A stretch of DNA of 37,490 bases from Methylotenera sp. (GCA_030682715.1 JAUXNQ010000064.1:1-37490), one strand, 5' to 3'; shown: positions 16,915 to 25,277, numbered from the stretch's first letter. Notes: generated by a model not told the origin, from the sequence alone. Numbers and translations are program-made.

Positions 16915-19050
16915 TTACCCCAAAGCCACCTCCACCAAATTATCACTAAACGTAGTCGAGTGCCCCATATCACCAAACTCCGCTGAACTAATACAATTCA
17001 CCGTCCCATTATTCAACTGCCTCCAATAACCAAGCGTAGCCACCACAATCCCTGCATTCACATCATCAGATATCCTCGCCAGCCCCTCAAACGCACCACG
17101 GTCATTAAACACCTTCACCACGTCGCCTTCTTTAATATTACGTGCGGTAGCATCTAGCTGATTAATCATCACAAACTGCTCGCCTTGACCCTTAATTTTC
17201 TCTGTGACGTTGGCATAGCATGAGTTTAAAAAGCCATGGCTCTTAGGTGAAATAATATTTAGTGGATATTTAGCTGCTAGCTCAGGATTAGTTGCTGGCG
17301 TTTCACGTGATGGCACGTAATCTGGCAAGCTATCTAAATCTTCACCTGGTTGAAAACCGTCATACATTTGGCGGAAAGGCCCTGCGACAAAGTTTTTTGC
17401 GCCCTCCACCAAGAAGTGGCATTTGCCAGTAGGGGTAGGAAATTCACCTTTAGCATGTCGTGCGCGTGTATCTTTATCACCGAAAGCTTTTAATCGTGCA
17501 AAGCCGTGCTGGCGTAGATAATCTAAATCTATACCCTCACAGGTAGGTGAGTTCCAATCTACATAATTTTCTAAGCACTCGGTATCATTCCACTGGAAAT
17601 TATCATCGGTATAGCCCATACGCTTGGCTAGTTGTCTAAAAATTTCATTATTGGGGATGGCTTCACCTGGCGGGTCTATACATTTTTCATTGTAGGTCAG
17701 GTACAAATGCCCCCATGAGAGCACCATGTCTTCCATCTCCGCACCCATTGCGGCTGGCAATAGAATATCTGCATAGGCGGCGGTGTCAGACATAAAATGC
17801 TCAGCGACCACTAAGAACAGGTCTTCACGCTCCAAGCCTTTGACTATTTTGTCAGTCTCAGGCGCTTGCGTGAGCGGATTAGTATTCCATACCATCATCG
17901 ATTTAATCGGCGTTATAAGGTCTAACTCACCTGTAAGTGCGCGCCCTAGTTGCAGGTTATTCACCACAGGCGTTCCTTCAGGAATTAAATCTGGACGTGA
18001 AATCACGTCAAATTTATAAGGATGCTCCCATACTGGAAACTGTAACGCTCCGCCACCTACATGACGCCATGCGCCGATTAACGCAGGCAAACTTGTCACA
18101 GCACGAATGGCTTGGCTACCACCGTAACTTCTTTCCAGCGCAACGCCTAGGCGGATTGCTGCTGGCGGTGTCGTTGCGTATTCGCGTGCAAACTTTCGAA
18201 TATCATCAGCAGAGATGCCTGTAATTTCCGCCGCCCATTCTGGCGTTCTAGTTTTAGCACGCTCAGCGAGTTCTTGATAACCCACGGTGTACTGATCTAT
18301 GTAGTCTTGGTCTGTTAAACCTTCACTGATAATCACATTCATCATGGCCATGGCTAACGCACCATCAGTGCCAGGTTTCGGTGCAATGTGCCAATCGGCT
18401 TCTTTGGCGGTTTTAGATGCATAAGAATCCACCACCACAACTTTAGCGCCTCGCTTTTGTGCCTCATGAATGATGTGCCAATGATGTAAGTTAGTACTCA
18501 CTGAGTTGCACGCCCAGATAACAATGTACTTAGCGTGAGCAAAGCTTTCTGGGTCCACCCCCGCTGTAGGCCCTACCGTTAGTAACCATGCGGTACAGGA
18601 GCCCTCGCCACAGAACGTACGCTCACACACCGTTGCACCCATGCGATTAAAAAATGCATCACCCCCGTTTAACCCATGCACCAAGCCTTGGTTGCCTAAA
18701 TAACTATTAGGCATAATGGCATGCGGGCCATCTGTATCAATAATCGCTTTCCACTTACTCGTAATCTCATCTAACGCCTCATCCCAAGTGATACGCTTAA
18801 ATTGTTTACTGCCCTTAGGGCCAGTACGTTTTAACGGATAAAGTAAACGGTCTGGGTGATAGTGGCGCTTTTCGTAATCTTTTAATTTCACACACAAACC
18901 GCCGCGCGTCATCGGGTGAGTTTTATTACCCGTCACAGAAATTAGCTTTTTATCTTTAACCGTGTACACCATTGAGCAGGTGTCTGGGCAATCATGCGGG
19001 CATCCACCATGAAATGTTTGAACAGAAGAGTCAGTAGGAGCGTTCATCAT
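16915..19050 (-). CDS. Molybdopterin-dependent oxidoreductase (DMSO reductase superfamily)
   Basis: This 711-residue catalytic subunit has an N-terminal 4Fe-4S motif C17-x3-C21-x3-C25-x27-C53, followed by the three molybdopterin domains. A C-terminal molydopterin dinucleotide-binding domain (from about 605) carries DATARNIKEGDVVKVFNDRG. The likely metal-ligand loop is VCERTFCGEGSCTAW (141-155), where a Cys or Ser could bind Mo/W. There is no Tat signal peptide, so it is probably cytoplasmic. No electron-transfer or membrane-anchor subunit, chaperone or cofactor gene is adjacent. Substrate is therefore unassignable; formate-dehydrogenase-like, nitrate/oxyanion or sulfur-compound reductase roles are all open. 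AAGGA upstream supports the first of two adjacent Met codons. The AT-rich membrane-protein gene lies downstream. Confidence 0.88.
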   Translation of the reverse strand: MMNAPTDSSVQTFHGGCPHDCPDTCSMVYTVKDKKLISVTGNKTHPMTRGGLCVKLKDYEKRHYHPDRLLYPLKRTGPKGSKQFKRITWDEALDEITSKWKAIIDTDGPHAIMPNSYLGNQGLVHGLNGGDAFFNRMGATVCERTFCGEGSCTAWLLTVGPTAGVDPESFAHAKYIVIWACNSVSTNLHHWHIIHEAQKRGAKVVVVDSYASKTAKEADWHIAPKPGTDGALAMAMMNVIISEGLTDQDYIDQYTVGYQELAERAKTRTPEWAAEITGISADDIRKFAREYATTPPAAIRLGVALERSYGGSQAIRAVTSLPALIGAWRHVGGGALQFPVWEHPYKFDVISRPDLIPEGTPVVNNLQLGRALTGELDLITPIKSMMVWNTNPLTQAPETDKIVKGLEREDLFLVVAEHFMSDTAAYADILLPAAMGAEMEDMVLSWGHLYLTYNEKCIDPPGEAIPNNEIFRQLAKRMGYTDDNFQWNDTECLENYVDWNSPTCEGIDLDYLRQHGFARLKAFGDKDTRARHAKGEFPTPTGKCHFLVEGAKNFVAGPFRQMYDGFQPGEDLDSLPDYVPSRETPATNPELAAKYPLNIISPKSHGFLNSCYANVTEKIKGQGEQFVMINQLDATARNIKEGDVVKVFNDRGAFEGLARISDDVNAGIVVATLGYWRQLNNGTVNCISSAEFGDMGHSTTFSDNLVEVALG

Positions 19051-19122
19051 TAATAATCCTTAAAAAAAATATAGCGATGATTCGAGATACTAGATTGCAA
19101 CAGAATGGTTTATTTTTACATT

Positions 19123-19152
19123 TTGTCACTAATATATACTCACCTGTATAGT
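19123..19152 (+). promoter_or_regulatory. Candidate promoter for the RoxA-like gene
   Basis: TTGTCA (19123-19128) and TATAGT (19147-19152) are separated by 18 nt. They lie in the divergent spacer about 45 bp before the start at 19199, correctly oriented. Confidence 0.4.
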
Positions 19153-19198
19153 AATGCAATGGCATAATTATCGACTGAGTTATTAATTAAAACTGCAC

Positions 19199-20392
19199 AT
19201 GAACAATCACAACCAACCCCTACAAATACTTGGCGGCATCTCGGCGACTGAATTTTTAACGCACTACTGGCATAAAAAACCTTTACTGATTAAAAATGCA
19301 ATTCCAAACTTTAAAGGTCTATTAAGCCCAGAAGAGCTCGCGGGTTTAGCATGTGAAGAAGAAGTGCAATCACGCATCGTAGAAGAAATTAAAGGAAAAT
19401 GGCACGCAAAACATGGTCCATTTGATGAAAATGACTTTGCAAACCTACCTGAAAAACCAGACCCTAAACACCGCTGGACCTTGCTAGTACAGAGTGTGAA
19501 CCATCACTTACCTGAGGCAACAGAGTTGCTAAGCCAGTTCAATTTTATTCCGCATGCGCGGCTAGATGACCTCATGGTAAGTTACGCACCAGATGGCGGT
19601 GGTGTAGGCCCACACTTTGATAGTTACGATGTCTTTTTGTTACAGGGCCAAGGTAAAAGGTTATGGCGGATTAGTGAGCAAACCGATTTAAGTTTAGTAG
19701 AAGGTGCGCCGCTACGCATTTTAAAAAACTTTGACACAGCACAAGAATGGCTAGTTGAAGCAGGCGATCTGCTTTACCTACCTCCGCACCTAGCACACTG
19801 GGGAATTGCCGTATCTGATGGTGATACAGACTGCATGACTTACTCTATTGGATTTCGTGCTCCTAAAGTACAAGAACTAGCTACTGAGTTTCTTGGCTTT
19901 ATGCAAGACACGCTCAATAAAGAAGGCAATGCTTTAGCTGGCATCTATCAAGATGCTGACCTCACGTTGCAAGAACACCCTGCCGAAATCAGCAGCAGTA
20001 TGATTAGCAAAATAGCCAACCTATTAAAAACCATTCAATGGTCTGAGCAACATGTGGCAGCCTTTTTAGGCACTTATTTATCTGAACCCAAAGCAGATGT
20101 TATTTTCAACCCTAATAAAAAAATATCTTTGCCAAAATTTAATGAGCGCCTAATGCAGTACGGCATTAGCTTAGACTTAAAAAGCCAAATGCTATTTGCT
20201 GATCACTGTTTTTACTTAAACGGCGAATCTATAAGTGCTTCAGCCAAATCAGCATCACCATTAAGAGCACTGGCTGATTACCGAACCATAAGCGCAGAAG
20301 AGATTAAGCAATTGGGCGAAATTGATACAACACTAATCGCACAACTGCATGATTGGTATATGGCAGGCTACCTTTACTTTAACAAAGCATAG
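19199..20392 (+). CDS. roxA: Cupin/JmjC ribosomal oxygenase (RoxA/YcfD-like)
   Basis: This 397-residue Fe(II)/2-oxoglutarate oxygenase is of the ROX family. Its E. coli member YcfD hydroxylates an arginine of ribosomal protein uL16. The JmjC double-stranded beta-helix contains the metal triad H139-x-D141 (GPHFDSYD) and H200 (HLAHWG). The spacing between the first and last histidines is nearly that of YcfD. RLDDLMVSYAPDGGGVGPHFD is characteristic. The helical dimerisation and winged-helix regions follow from about residue 220. It is divergent from the Mo-enzyme gene; the downstream gene begins 17 bp later. Confidence 0.9.
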   Translation: MNNHNQPLQILGGISATEFLTHYWHKKPLLIKNAIPNFKGLLSPEELAGLACEEEVQSRIVEEIKGKWHAKHGPFDENDFANLPEKPDPKHRWTLLVQSVNHHLPEATELLSQFNFIPHARLDDLMVSYAPDGGGVGPHFDSYDVFLLQGQGKRLWRISEQTDLSLVEGAPLRILKNFDTAQEWLVEAGDLLYLPPHLAHWGIAVSDGDTDCMTYSIGFRAPKVQELATEFLGFMQDTLNKEGNALAGIYQDADLTLQEHPAEISSSMISKIANLLKTIQWSEQHVAAFLGTYLSEPKADVIFNPNKKISLPKFNERLMQYGISLDLKSQMLFADHCFYLNGESISASAKSASPLRALADYRTISAEEIKQLGEIDTTLIAQLHDWYMAGYLYFNKA

Positions 20393-20409
20393 CGATTACT
20401 ATTAAAACT

Positions 20410-20907
20410 ATGGACGATAACCACACACTGACGCCTAATCAAATCATCGTTGGGGAGAATTTGTATCATGAGGCAATTAATCTCATCATGCAAAGTGCCG
20501 AACATGAGCTTTTAATTTTTGACCAAGACCTAAGCCACGGCAACTTCTCTAGCGTAGCCACCTATGAACTATTGCAAAAGTTCTTGAGTCAAAATATCGC
20601 TAGCCATTTATCAATTATCTTGCAAGATACCGCCTATTTTCAGCATAAATGCCCCAGGCTACTTAGCCTAATTAAAACCTTTGGGCACAAGATGAGCGTG
20701 CATGTGACTAATCAATCAGCAAAGCACGCAAAAGACTGCTTCATCTTAGCGGATGGCAAACATTACATTAAGCGCATTCATATCGACCAAGCGCGCTTTA
20801 AATACGCCTATGATGATGCTGTCAGTGTTAAAGCCTTAAGAACACGGTTTGATGAATTAAAAGAAGCGATTGAAGACGTTGTTAGCATTTCACCATTAGG
20901 TTTATGA
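20410..20907 (+). CDS. DUF7931-like protein
   Basis: This 165-residue soluble protein resembles the DUF7931 domain, a phospholipase-D-fold-like module often joined or adjacent to GNAT acetyltransferases. The family call is from memory and moderate. Visible features are an acidic LLIFDQDLSHGNF segment near residue 35, a hydrophobic strand LSIILQDT, a HKMSVHVTNQSAKHAKDCFILADGKHYI stretch, then basic and acidic helices. Catalytic HKD motifs are not evident. It follows the oxygenase gene by 17 bp and probably shares its transcript. No Shine-Dalgarno is obvious. Confidence 0.65.
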   Translation: MDDNHTLTPNQIIVGENLYHEAINLIMQSAEHELLIFDQDLSHGNFSSVATYELLQKFLSQNIASHLSIILQDTAYFQHKCPRLLSLIKTFGHKMSVHVTNQSAKHAKDCFILADGKHYIKRIHIDQARFKYAYDDAVSVKALRTRFDELKEAIEDVVSISPLGL

Positions 20908-20913
20908 GGCAGA

Positions 20914-20944
20914 TTTGTGAGGACATCGATTTTGTGAGGACATC
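20914..20944 (+). repeat. 17-bp tandem duplication carrying a Shine-Dalgarno
   Basis: TTTGTGAGGACATC occurs at 20914-20927 and again at 20931-20944. The second copy places GAGGA about 9 nt before the ATG at 20949. The first copy lies over the end of the previous gene's downstream context. Confidence 0.65.
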
Positions 20945-20948
20945 AATA

Positions 20949-21779
20949 ATGATATGGAAATTCACCTTCAAGCATATTTTACCGTTGCTAATTATGCTCA
21001 GCGCTTCACTGGCAAGTGATGCCGCGTCAGAGTTCAAAATATTCACACTACAGCACCGTTTTGCAGAAGATATCTTACCCACCATTCAAGCTATCGTAGG
21101 TAGTAATGGCACAAGCTCTGCCATACAAAATCAACTCATCGTGCGTACAGATAGCCAGACGATGATTGAGGTAGAGCAAACCATCGCGAAACTTGATACC
21201 GCACGTGATAATTTAAAAATCAGGGTTAAACGTCAAGGCAACATGACAGAATCATCCAACAATGCTTCTATTAGAGGACGCACCCGCATCGGTAACGCAA
21301 CAATAGTAACGGGTAATGATTCCAGACATAGTAGAGACGGCGTTAATATAAATTTAGAAAACAATCAAACCAGATCACTGCAAAGTAGCGAACAGTTTAT
21401 TCAAGTCTTAGATGGCGCGCCCGCTTATATCAGCGTAGGCGAATCTGTGCCATACACCAGCGAGTGGGTATTACTTACTCAGCGCTATGCCGTTACGCAA
21501 ACTAACACAGAGTTTATTGAAATAGGCACAGGATTTACTGTACGCGCACGTAGTTTAGGCAGCCGAGTTGAGCTTGATATTACGCCTACCTTTTCAAAGC
21601 TTAAACAGCACGGCCGATTAGAGTTCGAACAACTGACTTCCACTGTGATGGTAAATCGTAATGAATGGGTGAATATAGGCGGCATTATGCAAGAAAATGA
21701 TGACGTCAGCCGAACCATTTTAAGTAGTAAAAATGGACGCGCTTACGAAAATAATCAAATTTTCATCCGCGTTGAATAA
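20949..21779 (+). CDS. Short secretin-like periplasmic/outer-membrane protein
   Basis: From the ATG at 20949 (GAGGA about 9 nt upstream) the protein has 276 residues, with an N-terminal signal peptide or anchor (MIWKFTFKHILPLLIMLSASLASDA). An upstream in-frame start at 20904 would bury the signal. The segment EFKIFTLQHRFAEDILPTIQAIVGSNGTSSAIQNQLIVRTD matches a secretin N (NolW-like) domain. The rest resembles the beta-rich start of a secretin core (SSEQFIQVLDGAPAYISVGESVPY; ELDITPTFS). The full pore-forming C terminus of type II/IV secretins is shorter here. No pilus or secretion genes are nearby, so the role is unknown. It is in a likely unit with the two preceding genes. Confidence 0.7.
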   Translation: MIWKFTFKHILPLLIMLSASLASDAASEFKIFTLQHRFAEDILPTIQAIVGSNGTSSAIQNQLIVRTDSQTMIEVEQTIAKLDTARDNLKIRVKRQGNMTESSNNASIRGRTRIGNATIVTGNDSRHSRDGVNINLENNQTRSLQSSEQFIQVLDGAPAYISVGESVPYTSEWVLLTQRYAVTQTNTEFIEIGTGFTVRARSLGSRVELDITPTFSKLKQHGRLEFEQLTSTVMVNRNEWVNIGGIMQENDDVSRTILSSKNGRAYENNQIFIRVE

Positions 21780-21964
21780 TCATTTTTGAAAAACATCAAA
21801 AAAAGCAGGAACTTTTTACTATATTTGAGGTTAATCTTTGAAATGTAGTGTTTTTTTTTTTAAATCCTGCTAGAATTTGCGCCACTCGATATAGCTAATT
21901 AGTCAATTTTTGAGTAGTATCGAAAACAGTTTTTTAACCAGTTAAACTCTTAAGGAAATTTAAA

Positions 21965-22165
21965 ATGACACGTTCTATTTTATTAGCTGCATTGTTGGCT
22001 CTTGCTGTTACTGCTTGTGGCGAAAAAGCTGCTGAAGAAGCTCCTGCTGTTGAAGCACCAGCTGTTGAAGAAGTTGCACCAGCTGTTGAAGCTCCAGCTG
22101 CTGTTGAAGCACCAGCTGCTGATGCTGCTGTTGAGGCTCCAGCTGCTGACGCTGCTGCACAATAA
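21965..22165 (+). CDS. Tiny Ala/Pro/Glu/Val-repeat lipoprotein
   Basis: This 66-residue protein has a clean lipoprotein signal (MTRSILLAALLALAVTAC, Cys18) and a mature part that is almost entirely EAPAVE, VEAPAA and ADAAVEAPA repeats. The mature sequence is acidic and low-complexity, probably disordered, and may act as a periplasmic spacer. AAGGAAATTTAAA upstream provides a ribosome binding site, and a strong terminator follows at 22196, so this is a compact single-gene unit likely to be well expressed. Similar short lipoproteins are frequent in Methylophilaceae-type genomes as far as I recall; none has a known function. Confidence 0.8.
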   Translation: MTRSILLAALLALAVTACGEKAAEEAPAVEAPAVEEVAPAVEAPAAVEAPAADAAVEAPAADAAAQ

Positions 22166-22195
22166 TTTATTGTTAATTCAATAAGTAATAAAAAT

Positions 22196-22217
22196 GCCGA
22201 CGCAAGTCGGCTTTTTT
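22196..22217 (+). terminator. Intrinsic terminator of the tiny lipoprotein gene
   Basis: GCCGAC-GCAA-GTCGGC is followed directly by TTTTTT, 30 bp after the stop codon. The stem has 6 GC-rich pairs with a GNRA loop. Confidence 0.93.
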
Positions 22218-22274
22218 ATGTCTGGAATTTTTACAATACCACGTATCAGCATCAACACCATACGACAACTCAAA

Positions 22275-22432
22275 TATAGCTATTCTATAATATAGCTGTT
22301 CTATCAAACAATCCGATTATAGCCAAGTAGCCTCGATGTAATGCAATGGAATCGAGGGGTTATGTTACATCGCCCTTGATTTCGCTACGCCTGTCCTTAG
22401 CCTGTCTAAGTGGCTGTATCAAGGCTACAGAG
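22275..22432. repeat. Repeat cluster: 16-bp tandem and GTAGCCTCGAT inverted-repeat element
   Basis: Imperfect 16-bp tandem units TATAGCTATTCTATAA / TATAGCTGTTCTATCA lie at 22275-22306. CAAACAATCCGAT then follows, a block that recurs in direct orientation at 23572-23606. From 22328 an element starts with GTAGCCTCGAT and ends with ATCAAGGCTAC at about 22432, an 11-bp terminal inverted repeat with one mismatch. An internal CCTCGAT/ATCGAGG hairpin is at 22331-22357. This resembles dispersed intergenic repeats of beta/gammaproteobacteria. No ORF is apparent. Confidence 0.6.
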
Positions 22433-22444
22433 TGGATACCAGCC

Positions 22445-22655
22445 TTTCGCGGCTTCCACTTAGCACTTTAGTGCTTAGTGGAGTGGTGATGCCAAATACT
22501 GGTACAGCGCATATATTCTGTGGGAAGACCTTTACGATCTTACTGGCTTATCGCACCCAACCTTGTCGCTTGAGTTGCTTAGATTGATGGTGATGCTCTT
22601 TACGTAGTAAATTGGGGAAACCAAGCACTCTGGCTCAAGGTCTCGCTGGCATCAC
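22445..22655 (+). repeat. Left copy of an inverted repeat pair flanking the MBL-fold gene
   Basis: The block from TTTCGCGGCTTCCACTTAGC to GGTCTCGCTGGCATCAC has an inverted, shorter copy at 23621-23748. Both ends align well (about 80-90 percent by eye), and the middles differ by insertion or deletion. A near-perfect hairpin CCACTTAGCACT/AGTGCTTAGTGG sits at 22456-22481. Together with the previous repeat it accounts for most of the 22218-22685 spacer. Confidence 0.6.
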
Positions 22656-22685
22656 GGATAGTTTAGTGAATAGCTATAGTAAAAT

Positions 22686-23459
22686 CTAGCTAATCTGTCT
22701 CCAGTCAAACCCCATCACCTGATCTGCCACACCAATCCAATCAAGCTCACACCCTGAAGCATTAGCCAGCGCAGACTTTGCCAACAATGGTGTATTATTT
22801 TTTGCACTTAAATGTGCGGCAATAATATGTTGTAATTTAGAGCGATCTAGCTTGGCGAGTAACTCGGCAGCGGCTGAATTTTCTAAATGTCCCCACTCAC
22901 CTCCTACCCGTTGCTTTAGAGAGCTAGCGTAAGGTCCATTACGCAACATAGTGCCATCATGATTACATTCGAGCACCAGCGCATCACAAGCACTAAGCTG
23001 CTGTTCAATATGCACAGTTGTCCGCCCAACGTCCGTCAATACACCTAAGCGATGATGACCATTACTAAATACAAATTGGACTGGCTCACGTGCGTCATGC
23101 GGTACTGGGTATGGTTGCACTTCAATATCAGCAATATTAAATGCATTATGGCTATCAATCACATTAAGTTGCAGCTTGTGTTGATTCGGGAAATAGCGCT
23201 CAGCCATTTTGAGCGTGCCATAAGTTAGCCAAACGGGGATATTATGTTTTGCAGCAAATTTGAAAGCACCACTGGCGTGATCATCATGCTCGTGCGTGAT
23301 CACTACACCAGCAAAGCTCTCAGGACTTAAATCTAGTCGAGCTAAGCGGCTAGTGGCTTCTTTAATGCTAAATCCGCAATCAAGCATTAGCCGCGTATTA
23401 TTCACTTCAACGACTAGCGCATTGCCAGCGCTACCGCTACCGAGCGAAGCAAAACGCAT
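22686..23459 (-). CDS. MBL-fold metallo-hydrolase (YycJ/WalJ-like)
   Basis: This is a 257-residue metallo-beta-lactamase-fold hydrolase. It opens with MRFASLGSGSAGNALVVE, typical of the YycJ-like group, which includes proteins with 5'-exonuclease activity; the function is not established for this branch. The dinuclear metal motif H56-E57-H58-D59-D60-H61 is intact. Further ligands are plausible in VLTDVG, LECNHD and AAHLS. The gene is monocistronic and is bracketed on both sides by repeat DNA in inverted orientation (22445-22655 and 23621-23748). Confidence 0.88.
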   Translation of the reverse strand: MRFASLGSGSAGNALVVEVNNTRLMLDCGFSIKEATSRLARLDLSPESFAGVVITHEHDDHASGAFKFAAKHNIPVWLTYGTLKMAERYFPNQHKLQLNVIDSHNAFNIADIEVQPYPVPHDAREPVQFVFSNGHHRLGVLTDVGRTTVHIEQQLSACDALVLECNHDGTMLRNGPYASSLKQRVGGEWGHLENSAAAELLAKLDRSKLQHIIAAHLSAKNNTPLLAKSALANASGCELDWIGVADQVMGFDWRQIS

Positions 23460-23571
23460 TTTTAGACTTTCTTAAATAAACGCACACGAATAAAAAAAGG
23501 CCAGTGAGGAACAAAGCAAACAAAATAAGAAAAAGTAACAGAGACACTACTTTTTTATAGTCATATTTTTT

Positions 23572-23606
23572 TATAGCTGCTCCATCAAACAATCCGATGC
23601 TATGCC
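23572..23606 (+). repeat. Second copy of the TATAGCTG...CAAACAATCCGAT block
   Basis: This block matches 22291-22324 in direct orientation with only a few mismatches, on the far side of the MBL-fold gene. Confidence 0.6.
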
Positions 23607-23620
23607 CATCGCACAAAATC

Positions 23621-23748
23621 GTCATACCGACGAGACCGTGAGCCAGTACTTGGCTCCCCCAATTTGCTATGCCAGTAAACTGGCAAGCAAAGTGTGAAAG
23701 GTCTTCACCGCTCCACTAAGCACTAAAGTGCCAGGTGGAAGCGCGAAA
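23621..23748 (-). repeat. Right, inverted copy of the repeat flanking the MBL-fold gene
   Basis: Its reverse complement matches the two ends of 22445-22655, sharing CTTTAGTGCTTAGTGGAG and GGTCTCG with the left copy, and lacks part of the left copy's middle. The flanking sequence to about 23865 contains more hairpins: GGAATCCAG/CTGGATTCC, ACCAGC-TTCA-GCTGGT, and a GTGAAG/CTTCAC palindrome. Confidence 0.6.
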
Positions 23749-23912
23749 AGTCGGAATCCAGAGTCGTTAAGTCACTGGATTCCGTGTCAGACCGTGAAGG
23801 TCTTCACCGTGGAATATACCAGCTTCAGCTGGTTATTCACACGCGAAAGCACGGAATGACTAGGTAGTAGGGTATTTAGTGGAGTAGCTATATATATGAT
23901 AGTCAAACCACT

Positions 23913-23941
23913 AAAAAAATAGGCGACTTATAACAGCCGCC
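23913..23941 (-). terminator. Intrinsic terminator of bamC
   Basis: On the minus strand, GGCGGCT pairs with AGTCGCC (one G-U pair) around a 6-nt loop and is followed by TATTTTTTT. It starts 10 bp past the bamC stop. Confidence 0.88.
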
Positions 23942-23951
23942 CATCGTTTAT

Positions 23952-25247
23952 TTATCGCAACTGCTCATACATTAAAGCAATAATTCTATTGGCAGTTGTG
24001 GTGCGTACGCGCGCGCCATCTTTATCTACAACGGTGACTTCTGCACCTGACTCAGCCTCTTCCACTTTAATACGATACTGTCGCTCAGGATTAGTTTTCT
24101 GTTTGTCATCGCTACCCCAGAACTTCAAGCTATCGATAACGCTTTTATCTTCTTTTTTAGCAGCTGACTCAGGCTGTTTTGAATCATCGTCACCCCAGAA
24201 TTTAAGCGTTTCAAATAAACCCTTTTTCTTCTTAGGCGTGTCATCAATATCAATATCTGCATATCGAACAAAGAACAGACCTTTTGAACGATCTCTGTCT
24301 TCAATCACAAAACCAACTCGGTCCAACGCTAAACCAACACGACGCCACGCACGATCAAACGGATCGCTTACTAACAATCTTGCGCTACCATCAGACTCTT
24401 TAACCACTTCAGCACGCTTAGTCGTTGCAGCATCAGCAAGAATCGTTTGGGATTTTTGCTCCTCCACGCCCAACTTCACCATCAAGCGGCGTAATAGTTC
24501 AGCATCTAACTCGGCATCAAATGCATCACCTCTAGGGTTGGTTGCAGTTTCTGCTTTATAGCCAGTTTCAATTTCACCTAGCTGGGTTCTAATGCGATTT
24601 TTGCCATCATCAGGAGCACCAACCACAGAACGGTGTGTCATAAAAATCTCAGTTGTTCCTGAATCAGCGCCATGCTCTAATCGAGTACGGAATTTCTTCT
24701 TGTCGGCAAAGCCTGATAATTTATCTAGCCATTTATCAAATTTATTCAGTGCGCCAATAGTTTCATCTTTTTTAATCGCTTCAGAATCAATCCACTCTGT
24801 TTCCATGACACCGATTTGTGGGTTTTCTACACGAACAGCAAAGCCCATTTCTGTCCAGAAATCACGAATGACAGGCCATATTTTTTCTGCTGGCGCATTC
24901 ACAACCAACCAGCGCTGTGTGCCTGATTTTTCCATCCGTACACCATCTGGTGTCTGTAATACCTTTTCAACACCCGCTTCTTGTCCTTCTTGCGCTTGAC
25001 TATAACTTGAATAGCTAGCACTACCAGGAATAGCATAAGCATCACTCACTGGGCTTGCCGTTAAATCTGGAGGAACTTCGAGCGGACGTGAACGACCTGC
25101 CCCCTTATAGTCGGATGTGTTATCTATAAACGGAATCGAATCACATGCACTTAAACTTGCCATTAAAATTAAAGGCAACATCACAGACTTTGCTTTACGC
25201 ACCATACTTAGACGATAAGCGCCCGAGTTAAAATTCACTTGTTTCAT
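23952..25247 (-). CDS. bamC: Outer membrane protein assembly factor BamC (NlpB)
   Basis: BamC is a lipoprotein accessory of the BAM complex, which folds beta-barrel proteins into the outer membrane. The 431-residue product has a lipoprotein signal with lipobox LSAC (Cys35). It continues with the unstructured DNTSDYKGAGRSRPLEVPPDLT segment, which in BamC contacts BamD. Two helix-grip domains follow (about 100-235 and 280-431). It is longer than E. coli BamC, partly through charged insertions (KKEDKSVIDSLKFWG) that occur twice in similar form. GAGG 7 nt upstream supports the first Met over Met15. It lies 30 bp after dapA, the conserved dapA-bamC pair. Confidence 0.93.
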   Translation of the reverse strand: MKQVNFNSGAYRLSMVRKAKSVMLPLILMASLSACDSIPFIDNTSDYKGAGRSRPLEVPPDLTASPVSDAYAIPGSASYSSYSQAQEGQEAGVEKVLQTPDGVRMEKSGTQRWLVVNAPAEKIWPVIRDFWTEMGFAVRVENPQIGVMETEWIDSEAIKKDETIGALNKFDKWLDKLSGFADKKKFRTRLEHGADSGTTEIFMTHRSVVGAPDDGKNRIRTQLGEIETGYKAETATNPRGDAFDAELDAELLRRLMVKLGVEEQKSQTILADAATTKRAEVVKESDGSARLLVSDPFDRAWRRVGLALDRVGFVIEDRDRSKGLFFVRYADIDIDDTPKKKKGLFETLKFWGDDDSKQPESAAKKEDKSVIDSLKFWGSDDKQKTNPERQYRIKVEEAESGAEVTVVDKDGARVRTTTANRIIALMYEQLR

Positions 25248-25277
25248 TCAAACCTCATTTTAAAACTCTATTGTTCG

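Noticed and set aside
22002-22184. 60-codon Leu-rich ORF overlapping the tiny lipoprotein
   Set aside because: It is the +1 frame of the GCT/GAA/CCA repeats. The lipoprotein frame has a signal peptide, ribosome binding site and terminator.
23437-23625. 62-codon minus-strand ORF upstream of the MBL-fold gene
   Set aside because: It overlaps the MBL start and repeat DNA, and its hydrophobic tail has no family character or ribosome binding site.
22275-23865. CRISPR array or composite transposon around the MBL-fold gene
   Set aside because: Repeat units are few, unequal and in mixed orientation; there are no regular spacers, no cas genes and no transposase.
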